Origin: Blastopirellula marina
Lineage (GTDB): Bacteria; Planctomycetota; Planctomycetia; Pirellulales; Pirellulaceae
Assembly (NCBI RefSeq): GCF_002967715.1
Contig: NZ_PUIA01000074.1
Span: 124,001-188,000, forward strand
Length of the DNA stretch: 64,000 nucleotides
Direction: 5' to 3'
Shown: positions 31,433 through 40,507 of the stretch, one piece after another
Layout: every line of letters begins with the position of its first letter
How positions within the stretch are numbered: the stretch's first letter is position 1
Notes under the pieces: model-generated
Database searches by the model: none
What the model was told of the DNA's origin: nothing
What the model saw: the letters and a program-made list of their open reading frames with translations, nothing else
Position numbers and translations under genes: made by a program

Positions 31433-31876
31433 ATGATCACCATCCGCGATTCCCAGCCCTCTGATTCGACCGAACTTCAAGCACTGTACGAACGGTTCGT
31501 CTGTGGTGCGGACTGGCTTCCGGTGTCTTCAGGGCAAGATGCAGATTTTGCAATTACAACCGAGGGAGAACGCGTCTTCGTGGCGGTTTCTGAGACGGGG
31601 CAGTTGATCGGAGCGGTGACCGTCTGGGAGCCTGAATCTTTTATTCACTGCTTGTTCGTCGACTGTAGGTACCAAGGGCAGGGGGTAGGCACTCTACTGC
31701 TCGATTCACTAGTCCAGTGGCTTCCATTTCCCTGGAAACTGAAGTGTCTGACGGTCAACCGACGTGCTCTCGATTTCTATCGCCGGCGTGGCTGGCACAA
31801 GCTGGAAACGGGGCTCGACCAACAGGGAACGTACCTTCTTCTTGGGCGCGAAGCGAACGTTATTGGACATGGTTAA
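31433..31876 (+). CDS. GNAT N-acetyltransferase
   Basis: A 147-residue GNAT enzyme. The acetyl-CoA site is visible as VDCRYQGQGVGTLLLDSLV (R/Q-x-x-G-x-G/A loop) near residue 83, and the C-terminal FYRRRGWHKLE is the usual end of the fold. The acceptor is unknown. It starts 53 bases after the efflux pump and is convergent with the LacI-type gene. Confidence 0.88.
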   Translation: MITIRDSQPSDSTELQALYERFVCGADWLPVSSGQDADFAITTEGERVFVAVSETGQLIGAVTVWEPESFIHCLFVDCRYQGQGVGTLLLDSLVQWLPFPWKLKCLTVNRRALDFYRRRGWHKLETGLDQQGTYLLLGREANVIGHG

Positions 31877-31906
31877 CCAAGTGTCCAACGAAGCGGGAAC
31901 TTGGTG

Positions 31907-32950
31907 TCAGGAAGTATGCCGAATTCTGAGCTTGGTCGGAACGAGGATCTCGGACGGCTTTTTCTCTTCTTCCGATTGAATCACACTCACGGCGGCTTTG
32001 AGTAGGGCTGACAAATCGTGGGCAACGGTTGTCAGTGGTGGGTCTAAAAGCGACGAGAACTGAAGGTCGTGCCAGCCAATAACGGCGACCTTGCCAGGAA
32101 CGGCCATCTCTAGCCGACGTAGCGATCGGCAGACAGCGACCGCGTTAAAGTCGGTATCGCACATAATCGCGTCGGCACCGACCACTTCGACCAGGTGACG
32201 GCAAATCTCGTCGAATCGCGGGTAAGTTGTTGGGTCATTCACCAACCACCCCTTGGTATCGACGACGATCTGCTCTTCGGAAAGCTCCATGCCGTGTTCG
32301 GCCAAAGCCTCGCGATAAGCGTCAATTCGGTCGAGGATCGACAGCGATTCCCGCTGCTCGGTCAACAGGGCAATCTTCTTTCGGCCTGTGCCTACCAGGT
32401 GATCAATCGTTTCCTTAGCCCCGGTGCGGACATCGCTAATGACGCGGCAAGTCCCCTCGCTCCCGAGGTTTTCCAACACGGTGACCACGTTTTGCCGAGA
32501 TTCAAATAGCTTCCCGACTTCGTCCCATTGCTCCTCGTTTTCGTAGGCCAGATACATCACACCGTCGACCCAGCCGGCGTCGAGATCTTGCACAACCCGC
32601 TTCAGGCCATCGAGATCGGGGAACGATCCTACCGAAAGAAGACGCAGCCCATGCTCTTCAGCTTCGCGCTGCAGTTCGGCGGTGACCTTCTGTGTAAGAA
32701 AGTTACGCGTTTCACGAACGACTAGCGCCACGACATTGCTCTTTTTTCCCGCTAACTGCTGGGCAGCGATGTTCGGACGATAACCTAGATCGGCGGCTGC
32801 TTTACGGATGGTTTCCGCCGTCTCCTCCGAGACACGAATTCGCCCGTTGCCGGTACCCATCAGCACAGCGGAAGCGGCCATGCGTGAAACGCCTGCTACC
32901 TCGGCAACATCCTTCATGCGAACCGCAGTTCGTCCGGTCTTCTTTGCCAT
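31907..32950 (-). CDS. LacI-family transcriptional regulator
   Basis: A 347-residue repressor of the LacI/GalR family. The N-terminal HTH is complete (MKDVAEVAGVSRMAASAVLMG, then VSEETAETIRKAAADLGYRPN) and the hinge reads AAQQLAGKKS. The periplasmic-binding-like core follows (VVALVVRETRNFLTQ, then DAIMCDTDFNAVAVCRSL). It should bind a sugar-type effector. No sugar-catabolic operon lies next to it, so its targets are unknown. The basic N-terminus MAKKTGRTAVR precedes the HTH. Confidence 0.95.
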   Translation of the reverse strand: MAKKTGRTAVRMKDVAEVAGVSRMAASAVLMGTGNGRIRVSEETAETIRKAAADLGYRPNIAAQQLAGKKSNVVALVVRETRNFLTQKVTAELQREAEEHGLRLLSVGSFPDLDGLKRVVQDLDAGWVDGVMYLAYENEEQWDEVGKLFESRQNVVTVLENLGSEGTCRVISDVRTGAKETIDHLVGTGRKKIALLTEQRESLSILDRIDAYREALAEHGMELSEEQIVVDTKGWLVNDPTTYPRFDEICRHLVEVVGADAIMCDTDFNAVAVCRSLRRLEMAVPGKVAVIGWHDLQFSSLLDPPLTTVAHDLSALLKAAVSVIQSEEEKKPSEILVPTKLRIRHTS

Positions 32951-33749
32951 CGTCTTTACGCTTGTTATATTACTTCAAATGGGTGGAAAGCGTGCCTGAG
33001 ATACTATCCCGCGATATGCTCTAGTTTTTATCGTATTTCCACCCTTCCAGCAAGGAAAAAGTACAAAATCCAAAAGTTCGCACTTTCCGCACAGTAGGAG
33101 TAGATGTCGGCTTTGGATTGATCGCCTTAACTCGCCGCTGGTTTCGGGTTCCCAACGAACAAGTAATCTGGCGAGTCACCCGACGTTGACTCCTGATGCT
33201 TCTTGGTAGAATTGCGTTACAGTTTACGACGTTATGCCAAAGTGAGTGGTGTTTGCGGCAGTGTTTCGAGCGATTTCGTTAGAAAGCTTTCCGACGATCG
33301 AGAGACGTCGCACAAAATATAACCACACTACATTTCATTTTGAGCAAAATTGGCCCAACCGGCAGAATTGAAATAGACGATTAGGTTGGCACGTTGTACG
33401 CTAATGCGTTTTTATTGCGGCAGAAATCCTAATAGATGGATTTCGCTTTCTCGAATACTTATTAGGTCCCACCTTTCATCACATAGCGGTTAGGCTCCCC
33501 GGCAAAGGATGCGGGGTACCCCAAGATGAACCCCTTCATGGCAACTTCTGGCAGGACCTCTTCAACTCCCACCGAGCGAGCTTTTGTGTGGCCCGAACCC
33601 GGCAGGAACAGGCAAGGTTCGATTTCACCAATTCCAGCGGTTCGGAAGAAATAAAAATCTTGGCAATGTCAGGGTATGCAGTCCCTAAGCTACCTGTGCT
33701 CCATGGAAGAATCGCGTAAAACTAGAAGTTCAAGAGGCATCGCGAAAAA
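32951..33749. other. Long intergenic region upstream of the 2-oxoglutarate dehydrogenase genes
   Basis: About 800 bases with no confident gene. The left part is the LacI-type promoter region. Palindromes are seen at 33513-33522 (GGGGTACCCC) and 33527-33538 (TGAACCCCTTCA). An open minus-strand frame spans 33462-33668 but has no good start. A long leader or regulatory region for sucA is plausible. Confidence 0.4.
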
Positions 33750-36626
33750 ATGATTTCCGAAAGTTCACCCAGGCAGGCCACTGCTGAGTCGGCAGAAGAC
33801 ATCGACTTAGCATGTTACAACGCCAGCTATGTCGAGCAATTGCTGCTAAAGTACTTGGACGACCCCAGTGGTGTGCCCGAGAACTGGCGAGATTTCTTTG
33901 ACAAGCAAGCCACAGAAAACGGCATTTCTGCCTCGGAGTTGGGATCGCGTGCTCCTTCGTTCCAACCTCGGAGCATCTTCCGTGAATCTGGCGGCGATTC
34001 GGGCGTGTCGGTCACCAGCGTGGCTGGGAACGTGAAGCTGCAGAAAGTGCAGTACAGCGCCGACCAGCTGGTCCAAGGCTATCGGTCGCGTGGGCACTAC
34101 AACGCCCAGCTCGACCCGCTGAAGCTTAACAAGCAAATTCGGACGCCTCTGTCTCTCGAATCGTTTGGCCTCTCGAAGTCGGATCTCGATGAACGGGTTT
34201 ACTATACCTGCGGCGAGCAGATCGAACAGATTCCGCTAAGAGAACTCGTACAGCGACTCGATGGCCTCTACTGCAAACATATCGGCTATCAGTTCACGCA
34301 CATCGACGAACAAAACGTCCAACAGTGGCTGATTGATCGCATCGAGCGTCAATCGCACATCAAAGAGCTTCCCAACACCGTCCAGAAGCAGATCCTGCAA
34401 CGTCTGACCGAAGCCACTGTTTTTGAAGAATTCGTGCGTAAAAAGTATGTCGGGGCCAAGACGTTCTCGCTGTTTGGCTCGGAAATGCTGATTCCGATGC
34501 TCGACCTACTGGTCGAACGTGCGGCATCCAATAACGTTCGCGAAGTCGTTTTGGGGATGCCCCATCGTGGCCGTCTGAACGTACTCACGAATATTATCGG
34601 CCAGGCACCACGAGAGCTATTCGCCCAGTTCAACGATGTTGACTTCCACCAGTTCATCGGTGGTGGTGACGTGAAGTATCACTTGGGCAATAGTGTCGAC
34701 AAGGTGACCTCGTCCGGTCACGAAGTCCACTTGTCCCTATCGTTCAATCCGAGCCACCTGGAATTCATCAACACGGTGGTGCTTGGGCGTCTGCGAGCAA
34801 AGCAGGATCGTACCGGCGACATCCAACGTCGCAAGGGAATGGCTGTCCTGATTCACGGCGACGCGGCCTTCATCGGCGAAGGAATCGTCCAGGAAACGTT
34901 GAACCTGAGCCAGTTGGAAGGCTATAAGGTTGGTGGAACGGTCCACGTGATCGTCAACAACCAGATTGGCTTCACAACCTCTGTCGATCAATCGCGTAGC
35001 ACACGGTACTGTACCGATATCGCCCGCATGCTGCAGATTCCGATTTTCCACGTCAACGGCGACGATCCGGAAGCCGTGGCTGATGTAGTTTCGATGGCGA
35101 TGGACTTCCGCGAAAAGTTCCAGCGAGACGTAATCATCGACCTGGTGTGCTATCGTCGACTGGGGCACAACGAAGCGGACGAACCGAGCTTCACCCAGCC
35201 CATGATGTACAAAGCGATCGACAAACAAATGCCGATTCGCGACAGCTACCTGGAGCGTCTGATTGAGCAGAAGCGGATTTCGACCGATGAAGCCAATAAG
35301 ATGTCGGACGAATACCAGGAATTCCTCAAAGGCGAGTACGACATCGCCCAGGAGATGAAGGAACGCGCTCTGCGTCGTCCGGAAGGTGTTTGGGAAGAAT
35401 TCGATGGTGGCTTAGAGCCAACGGCCGAAGATCCGGAGCACGATCCAGCGGACGAATGCCCCGAAACACGCATCCCGGTCGATCGCTCGGCCGAGATTCT
35501 GCGGATGTTGGCAACCGTGCCTGAAGATTTCCACCGCAACCGCAAGCTGAGCCGAATTGCCGACCAGCGCAAAGAGATGGCCGACGGCGAGCGAATGCTC
35601 GACTGGGCAGCCGCGGAAGCGTTGGCGTTTGCCACTCTTTCGATGGAAGGGCATCGCATTCGTCTTTCCGGCCAAGACTGCCAGCGTGGTACGTTCAACC
35701 AACGTCACTCGGTGCTGCACGATATTATCGACGGCCACGAGCACAGCATTTTCTCGAATCTCTCGCCTAAGCAAGCGCCGGTCGAGATCGTCAACAGTCC
35801 GCTTAGCGAAGCAGGCGTGTTGGGTTTCGACTACGGTTACAGCCTGGACTATCCCAACGCCCTGGTGGCGTGGGAAGCACAGTTCGGCGACTTCAGTAAT
35901 GCTGCCCAGGTGATTATCGACCAGTTCATGGCCAGTGCCGAAGACAAGTGGCGTCGCTTGAGCGGTCTGGTATTGCTGTTGCCGCATGGCTACGAAGGGC
36001 AGGGGCCTGAGCACTCCAGTGCTCGCCTGGAGCGTTTCCTCTGGTTGGCTGCGGAAGACAATATCCAAGTCGCCATTCCTACGACGCCAGCCCAATACTT
36101 CCACGTACTTCGCCGTCAGATGAAGCGTTCGTGGAAGAAACCGTTAATTTTGTTTACCCCCAAGAGCCTGTTGCGCCATCCGGCCGCCGTTTCTTCGCTG
36201 GAAGAATTGGCCAGCAACAAGTTTGAGCGAATCATCAAAGACAACCGCGAGAACCCTGAAAAGACGACTCGGGTAATCATGTGCAGCGGCAAGGTTTACT
36301 ACGACCTGGCTCACTATCGTGAAGAGCATCAGCGTCATGATGTAGCGATTATTCGCGTTGAGCAGCCTTACCCGCTCAAGAATCACACCGTTCAGGCTGT
36401 CCTCGACCAATACGAAGACGGCGTCCCCTTGTATTGGGTCCAGGAAGAACCCGACAATATGGGCGTGTGGCCTTACTGGAAATTACGATACGGGCATCGT
36501 ATGTTCGAGCGATTCCCACTCTCCGTAATCGCCCGGGAGACATCTTCCAGCCCGGCAACCGGATCCAAAGCGGCTCATGAATTCGAGCAGCAACAACTTC
36601 TCGAACGAGCCTTCAACGATACCTAG
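33750..36626 (+). CDS. sucA: 2-oxoglutarate dehydrogenase E1 component
   Basis: A 958-residue E1 enzyme. With E2 and E3 it converts 2-oxoglutarate to succinyl-CoA in the TCA cycle. The N-terminal segment YVEQLLLKYLDDPSGVPENW is the family start. The thiamine diphosphate site is seen as GMPHRGRLNVLTNI, then GDAAFIGEGIVQETLNLS and HVIVNNQIGFTT. The transketolase-like half has the usual QGPEHSSARLERFLWLA. Length is close to E. coli SucA. The E2 gene follows 18 bases later, forming an operon; E3 is not in the window. Confidence 0.97.
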   Translation: MISESSPRQATAESAEDIDLACYNASYVEQLLLKYLDDPSGVPENWRDFFDKQATENGISASELGSRAPSFQPRSIFRESGGDSGVSVTSVAGNVKLQKVQYSADQLVQGYRSRGHYNAQLDPLKLNKQIRTPLSLESFGLSKSDLDERVYYTCGEQIEQIPLRELVQRLDGLYCKHIGYQFTHIDEQNVQQWLIDRIERQSHIKELPNTVQKQILQRLTEATVFEEFVRKKYVGAKTFSLFGSEMLIPMLDLLVERAASNNVREVVLGMPHRGRLNVLTNIIGQAPRELFAQFNDVDFHQFIGGGDVKYHLGNSVDKVTSSGHEVHLSLSFNPSHLEFINTVVLGRLRAKQDRTGDIQRRKGMAVLIHGDAAFIGEGIVQETLNLSQLEGYKVGGTVHVIVNNQIGFTTSVDQSRSTRYCTDIARMLQIPIFHVNGDDPEAVADVVSMAMDFREKFQRDVIIDLVCYRRLGHNEADEPSFTQPMMYKAIDKQMPIRDSYLERLIEQKRISTDEANKMSDEYQEFLKGEYDIAQEMKERALRRPEGVWEEFDGGLEPTAEDPEHDPADECPETRIPVDRSAEILRMLATVPEDFHRNRKLSRIADQRKEMADGERMLDWAAAEALAFATLSMEGHRIRLSGQDCQRGTFNQRHSVLHDIIDGHEHSIFSNLSPKQAPVEIVNSPLSEAGVLGFDYGYSLDYPNALVAWEAQFGDFSNAAQVIIDQFMASAEDKWRRLSGLVLLLPHGYEGQGPEHSSARLERFLWLAAEDNIQVAIPTTPAQYFHVLRRQMKRSWKKPLILFTPKSLLRHPAAVSSLEELASNKFERIIKDNRENPEKTTRVIMCSGKVYYDLAHYREEHQRHDVAIIRVEQPYPLKNHTVQAVLDQYEDGVPLYWVQEEPDNMGVWPYWKLRYGHRMFERFPLSVIARETSSSPATGSKAAHEFEQQQLLERAFNDT

Positions 36627-36644
36627 AAAGGACAGCTGCGGAAG

Positions 36645-37862
36645 ATGACCATCGAATTGAAAGTGCCTGAATCGGGTGAGTCGATTCAGGAAGTGCAGAT
36701 CCTCAAGTGGCTGAAAAGCGAAGGGGACAACGTCCAGGAAGACGAAGACGTTGTTGAGTTGGAAACCGACAAGGCTTCCATGGACCTCGCTGCACCGGCC
36801 AATTGCACCCTTCAGAAGATTTTGAAGAAGGAAGGCGAGATCGTTTCGGTTGGCGAAGTGATCGCGCTCTTCGAGGAAGGTACCGGCAAACCGGCCGCCA
36901 AGTCGGATAAGAAAGCCAAGAAGGCCGAGCAGCCAAAAGAAGAGCCTGCTGCCGCCAAGAAAGATGGCAACGCAAAGTCGGCTTCAGGGAGTGACGACAC
37001 CCAAGCGACCCCATCAGGTCGTCGTGAACTGCTGAAGCATGGTCTTTCCGCTTCGGACGTCTCGCCGGCTGGCAAGACCGTTCGCCGCGAAGACGTTGAG
37101 AAGTACGTTCAGTCGATCTCCAGCCGCCCCAGCGCCGACTCGGGCAATCGCAACGAGAAGGAGATGGAAGAGGTCATTCCGATGAGCCTCATCCGTCGCC
37201 GCATTGCTTCGAAGCTGGTGGAAGCCCAGCAGAAGGCTGCTCTGCTCACGACATTCAACCAGGTTGACATGTCGTATGTGATGGACCTGCGAAAGCGACA
37301 TGGCGAATCGTTCCAGAAGCGCTACGGTGTCAAACTGGGCTTCATGTCGTTCTTCACCAAGGCCTTGATCGATGCGTTGAAGGCCCATCCAGAGCTGAAC
37401 GCCGAAATTCGCGACGAGACGAATATTGTCTATCGCAACTACTTCCACATTGGTATCGCCGTCGGCTCGGGTAAGGGCCTGGTGGTTCCAGTTCTGAAGT
37501 TTGCCGAGCGGATGAGCTTTGCCGAGATCGAACAGGCAATCCAAGAGTTCGCCGGTCGTGCCAAGGCCAACCAGCTGAAGCCGGAAGAGCTTTCCGGTGG
37601 TACATTCACCATCAGCAATGGCGGCGTGTACGGCTCGATGCTCTCGACGCCAATCGTTAACCCGCCGCAAAGTGGCGTTCTCGGTATGCATGCGATTGAA
37701 GATCGCCCTGTGGCTGTGAACGGCCAGGTCGTGATTCGCCCGATGATGTACCTGGCGCTGACCTACGATCACCGGATTGTCGACGGTCGCGAAGCGGTCA
37801 CCTTCCTGAAACGCATCAAGGAAGCAATCGAAGAACCATCGCGAATGCTGATCGAAGCCTAA
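36645..37862 (+). CDS. sucB: Dihydrolipoyllysine-residue succinyltransferase (2-oxoglutarate dehydrogenase E2)
   Basis: A 405-residue E2 enzyme. The lipoyl domain has the modified lysine K43 in ETDKAS. A Lys/Ala/Pro-rich linker (about 85-120) leads to the E1/E3-binding segment ([20 protein letters not shown]). The catalytic domain starts with [19 protein letters not shown] and ends with the His motif [13 protein letters not shown]. It transfers the succinyl group to CoA in a large multimer. It lies 18 bases after sucA and is followed by a strong terminator. Confidence 0.97.
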   Translation: MTIELKVPESGESIQEVQILKWLKSEGDNVQEDEDVVELETDKASMDLAAPANCTLQKILKKEGEIVSVGEVIALFEEGTGKPAAKSDKKAKKAEQPKEEPAAAKKDGNAKSASGSDDTQATPSGRRELLKHGLSASDVSPAGKTVRREDVEKYVQSISSRPSADSGNRNEKEMEEVIPMSLIRRRIASKLVEAQQKAALLTTFNQVDMSYVMDLRKRHGESFQKRYGVKLGFMSFFTKALIDALKAHPELNAEIRDETNIVYRNYFHIGIAVGSGKGLVVPVLKFAERMSFAEIEQAIQEFAGRAKANQLKPEELSGGTFTISNGGVYGSMLSTPIVNPPQSGVLGMHAIEDRPVAVNGQVVIRPMMYLALTYDHRIVDGREAVTFLKRIKEAIEEPSRMLIEA

Positions 37863-37884
37863 TTAGGCGTCGCGTGAGAATAGA

Positions 37885-37917
37885 AATAGCCGGTGATATT
37901 CGCCGGCTATTTTTTTA
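37885..37917 (+). terminator. Rho-independent terminator of the sucAB operon
   Basis: AATAGCCGG (37885-37893) pairs with CCGGCTATT (37903-37911), followed by a T-run to 37916. It lies 22 bases after the sucB stop. Confidence 0.9.
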
Positions 37918-37930
37918 TGCACGTCAAAGG

Positions 37931-38443
37931 TTACGGCTCGACACTATCCGCACTCTCGCGTGCATGCATCGAAACAGACCGAGCGTTTGTCTGATCGAGT
38001 ATTTGCTTCGCGTAATCGACTTCGAAAGGATCGCCGCTGGCAACCACCAGGAAAGCACCTTGGCGGACTTCATCCTCGTACCGGGCAACATGGTCTTCGT
38101 GTACGCCCCAGCCCAACATCGAACCGAGAAAGCCTCCCACGATCGCTCCGGTAAACCCTGCGGTAATCGGTCCAGCAATCAGCATGAGCCCAAAACCAGG
38201 AATGGTGAGCAGAGGAGCGGCCATGAAGAACCCCAAGAGACCACCCACGCCCGCCCCAAACATGGCATCTCGATCGGCCTCATCTCCATATTGGAGAATA
38301 TTGGTCGATTGAAGATCTTGATGAACGCTGTTTGCCACCAGCGAGACCTGATCGGAAGGAAACTTGCTGTCGTCAAGCTTCTGAACCGCCTCTTGAGCAG
38401 CGGTAAACTCATCGAAAATCGCGACAGTGCAGTGTCTGGACAT
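37931..38443 (-). CDS. General stress protein 17M-like/DUF1269-type protein
   Basis: A 170-residue protein. The N-terminal part CTVAIFDEFTAAQEAVQKL is an alpha/beta domain like that of the general-stress-protein 17M-like and YflT families. A glycine-rich double hydrophobic segment follows (GVGGLLGFFMAAPLLTIPGFG, then AGFTGAIVGGFLGSMLG) and could be inserted in the membrane. The C-terminal half repeats an alpha/beta pattern. No enzyme motif is visible. It is convergent with sucAB. Confidence 0.7.
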   Translation of the reverse strand: MSRHCTVAIFDEFTAAQEAVQKLDDSKFPSDQVSLVANSVHQDLQSTNILQYGDEADRDAMFGAGVGGLLGFFMAAPLLTIPGFGLMLIAGPITAGFTGAIVGGFLGSMLGWGVHEDHVARYEDEVRQGAFLVVASGDPFEVDYAKQILDQTNARSVSMHARESADSVEP

Positions 38444-38625
38444 GTTTCATCCTCCTACCGAATTCTAGGCAAATAACGCGAGAGAATCACGTGTTTTTCT
38501 TGATTGAAACCATCGCAAAGGTCATTCCTATTACGTGGTTTTCGAGTCATTTCAGCAAGATTGGTACGGCAATTGCGATTTCCACGGACGACTACAACGC
38601 ATTCTTCAAAATGGAGTTTAGACAT

Positions 38626-38835
38626 ATGAGCCCGCTAGTTTGCCTTGAATCGCCGTCCACTGAAGAACAACAACAGACGAAATGTTCGCTTACACAGGCC
38701 TGTCGCGACGTACGACGTTCGTGGAGCAGAGAAGAGAGAGCACGGCGAAAACAGGTCGCGGAAATGAAGCAGATCGGTCTGCTGCTGAATACGATCGATA
38801 TGACGACCTTTCTGAAGGCAGTCGCCGCAAGCTAA
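38626..38835 (+). CDS. Small basic protein of unknown function
   Basis: A 69-residue frame from ATG 38626 (a longer frame opens at 38491). The middle is strongly charged (DVRRSWSREERARRKQVAEM), followed by a hydrophobic-ended helix. No domain is recognised. A good intrinsic terminator follows 21 bases after the stop, which supports a real transcript. Confidence 0.5.
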   Translation: MSPLVCLESPSTEEQQQTKCSLTQACRDVRRSWSREERARRKQVAEMKQIGLLLNTIDMTTFLKAVAAS

Positions 38836-38856
38836 GCGGCAAATACCTAGATCGAA

Positions 38857-38888
38857 AAGCCATCCATTTTGGATGGCTTTTTTTTTGC
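38857..38888 (+). terminator. Rho-independent terminator after the small ORF
   Basis: AAGCCATCC (38857-38865) pairs with GGATGGCTT (38871-38879) around a short loop and is followed by a long T-run into 38887. Confidence 0.88.
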
Positions 38889-39085
38889 TCCCACGAAACC
38901 CAGGATGGTCGTCTCTGCACCAGCATCGAGCCGTAGGTTCAGGCGAAATTCATCGATGCTTGTTAATGGGAATCGCTCTCGATTGCAGCGAACCTAAGTT
39001 TGATAGGCCCCATTGATTCTAAGTGCCTTGCTTCCTGTTCGTGCCGATAGAACACAGTAGTTGTTCCCGCAATATGAGCTGGAAA

Positions 39086-39104
39086 TGTTAAGGCGTATGT
39101 TAAG
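39086..39104. promoter_or_regulatory. Candidate Pho box upstream of pstS
   Basis: A direct repeat TGTTAAG at 39086-39092 and 39098-39104, with a 12-base period. On the minus strand this reads CTTAACA twice, close to the TTAACA repeats bound by PhoP in Bacillus and similar in layout to the E. coli Pho box. It lies about 250 bases upstream of pstS. The rest of 38889-39356 shows no gene. Confidence 0.4.
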
Positions 39105-39356
39105 ATTCTGCGCGCACCACCTTCAGCGGGTTGTGATGCTTGAGTACACCCCTTAGATTTTGTGTCTGCAGGGCGAATTTGCGGCTGGATTGAGTATCTC
39201 TCGCTGAAGATCGAGGGGCTCACGAGAGCCTTCGCCTGAGGTTAGGCCGAGTTTATACGCCGCTCGTGTGAGGGGTTTGTGCAAGGGCTCGGTGAATCTC
39301 CTATTACGATCTCGAATAACATCCTGGGTAATCCTTTATTGGGGAAACGACCAAGC

Positions 39357-40433
39357 ATGCAAATCACTCCATCCAACTTGGGTTCGTATGTCGCTTTGGC
39401 TGCCATGTTGGTCGCCACGGTCGGCTGCAACGGTGGAAGCAAGCCAACCGCATCTGGTGAAGGTGGCGGTTCCAGCTCTGGTGAACTCGTCAAGTTGCAA
39501 GGTTCCGGGGCAAGCTTCCCCGCTCTCTTGTACGCATCCTGGTTTAAGACCTACTCTGATGAACACAAAAACGTTCAGGTCGACTATCAATCGGTCGGTA
39601 GCGGAGCTGGCGTAAGTGCCGTGATCGACGGTACGGTTGACTTTGGTGCCAGCGATGCGGCGATGACCGAAGAAGAAATGGCCAAGGTCGAACGCGGCGT
39701 ACAGTTGCTTCCGATGACTGCGGGTGCGATCGTGATTGCCTACAACCTGGAAGGCGTCAGCGAATTGAAGCTTTCCCGCGAAGCTTACGCCGGTATCTTC
39801 CTGAAGGAAATCACCAAGTGGAACGATCCTAAGATCGCCTCCACCAACGAAGGAGTAGAACTGCCTGATGCCGACATCAACGTGATCGTTCGTTCCGATT
39901 CCAGCGGTACGACCTTCAACTTCACGCAGCACATGGCAGCTATCAGCGAGAAGTTCAAGAGCGACGTTGGCGTCAATAAGGCTCCGAACTGGCCAGTTGG
40001 TACCAAGAGCAAGGGGAACGAAGGGGTTACCACTTCGCTGAAGCAAACCCCAGGCTCGATCGGCTACGTCGAGTTCGGTTTTGCGGATAAGGCGAAACTG
40101 TCGATGGCTTCCCTCGAAAACAAGTCGGGCAAGTTCATTAAGCCTTCGATTGAGTCGGCTCAAGCCGCTCTGGCCGCCGTGGAATTCCCGCCTTCGTTGA
40201 TCGCGTTTTTGCCAGATCCCGAGGGGGACGAGTCGTGGCCAATTGTTACTTACACTTGGATCATCGCCTACAAGACTTACGACGACTCCGCCAAAGTGGA
40301 AGCGTTCAAGGATTTGATCAAGTACTGTCTGACAACCGGACAGGAGTCGAGCGAGCCGCTCGGATACATTCCGTTGCCGGAAGCCGTTACCAGCAAGGTT
40401 ACCGCCGCGCTGGATAACATTTCCGCCAAGTAG
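39357..40433 (+). CDS. pstS: Phosphate ABC transporter substrate-binding protein PstS
   Basis: About 358 residues. The signal peptide MQITPSNLGSYVALAAML ends in TVGC, a likely lipobox. The phosphate-binding loops are visible: KLQGSGASFPALLYASWF, SVGSGAGVSAVIDG, DFGASDAAM and RSDSSGTTFNFTQHM. It captures phosphate in the periplasm for PstCAB. ATG 39357 is chosen over the earlier frame start at 39279 because GGGGAA precedes it by about 8 bases and the signal peptide begins there. Confidence 0.96.
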   Translation: MQITPSNLGSYVALAAMLVATVGCNGGSKPTASGEGGGSSSGELVKLQGSGASFPALLYASWFKTYSDEHKNVQVDYQSVGSGAGVSAVIDGTVDFGASDAAMTEEEMAKVERGVQLLPMTAGAIVIAYNLEGVSELKLSREAYAGIFLKEITKWNDPKIASTNEGVELPDADINVIVRSDSSGTTFNFTQHMAAISEKFKSDVGVNKAPNWPVGTKSKGNEGVTTSLKQTPGSIGYVEFGFADKAKLSMASLENKSGKFIKPSIESAQAALAAVEFPPSLIAFLPDPEGDESWPIVTYTWIIAYKTYDDSAKVEAFKDLIKYCLTTGQESSEPLGYIPLPEAVTSKVTAALDNISAK

Positions 40434-40447
40434 TAGAAGACTTGCAC

Positions 40448-40484
40448 CTGGCTTGGTGAGTAGCTCACCAAGCCAGTTTCTTTT
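40448..40484 (+). terminator. Strong hairpin with T-rich tail between pstS and pstC
   Basis: CTGGCTTGGTGAG (40448-40460) pairs perfectly with CTCACCAAGCCAG (40464-40476), then TTTCTTTT. The 13-bp stem lies 15 bases after the pstS stop and 23 bases before pstC, so it could partly terminate transcription or protect the pstS mRNA. Confidence 0.8.
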
Positions 40485-40507
40485 CCTAAAAACACTTTGC
40501 GGCATCT

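Noticed and set aside
33462-33668. Minus-strand open frame of about 69 codons in the sucA leader
   Set aside because: It reads rather protein-like (for example KGFILGYPASFAGEP) but has no start with a ribosome binding site before its last 25 codons, so it is not called.
39336-40505. 389-codon frame antisense to pstS
   Set aside because: pstS on the other strand has a signal peptide and phosphate-binding motifs; the antisense frame has no recognisable features.
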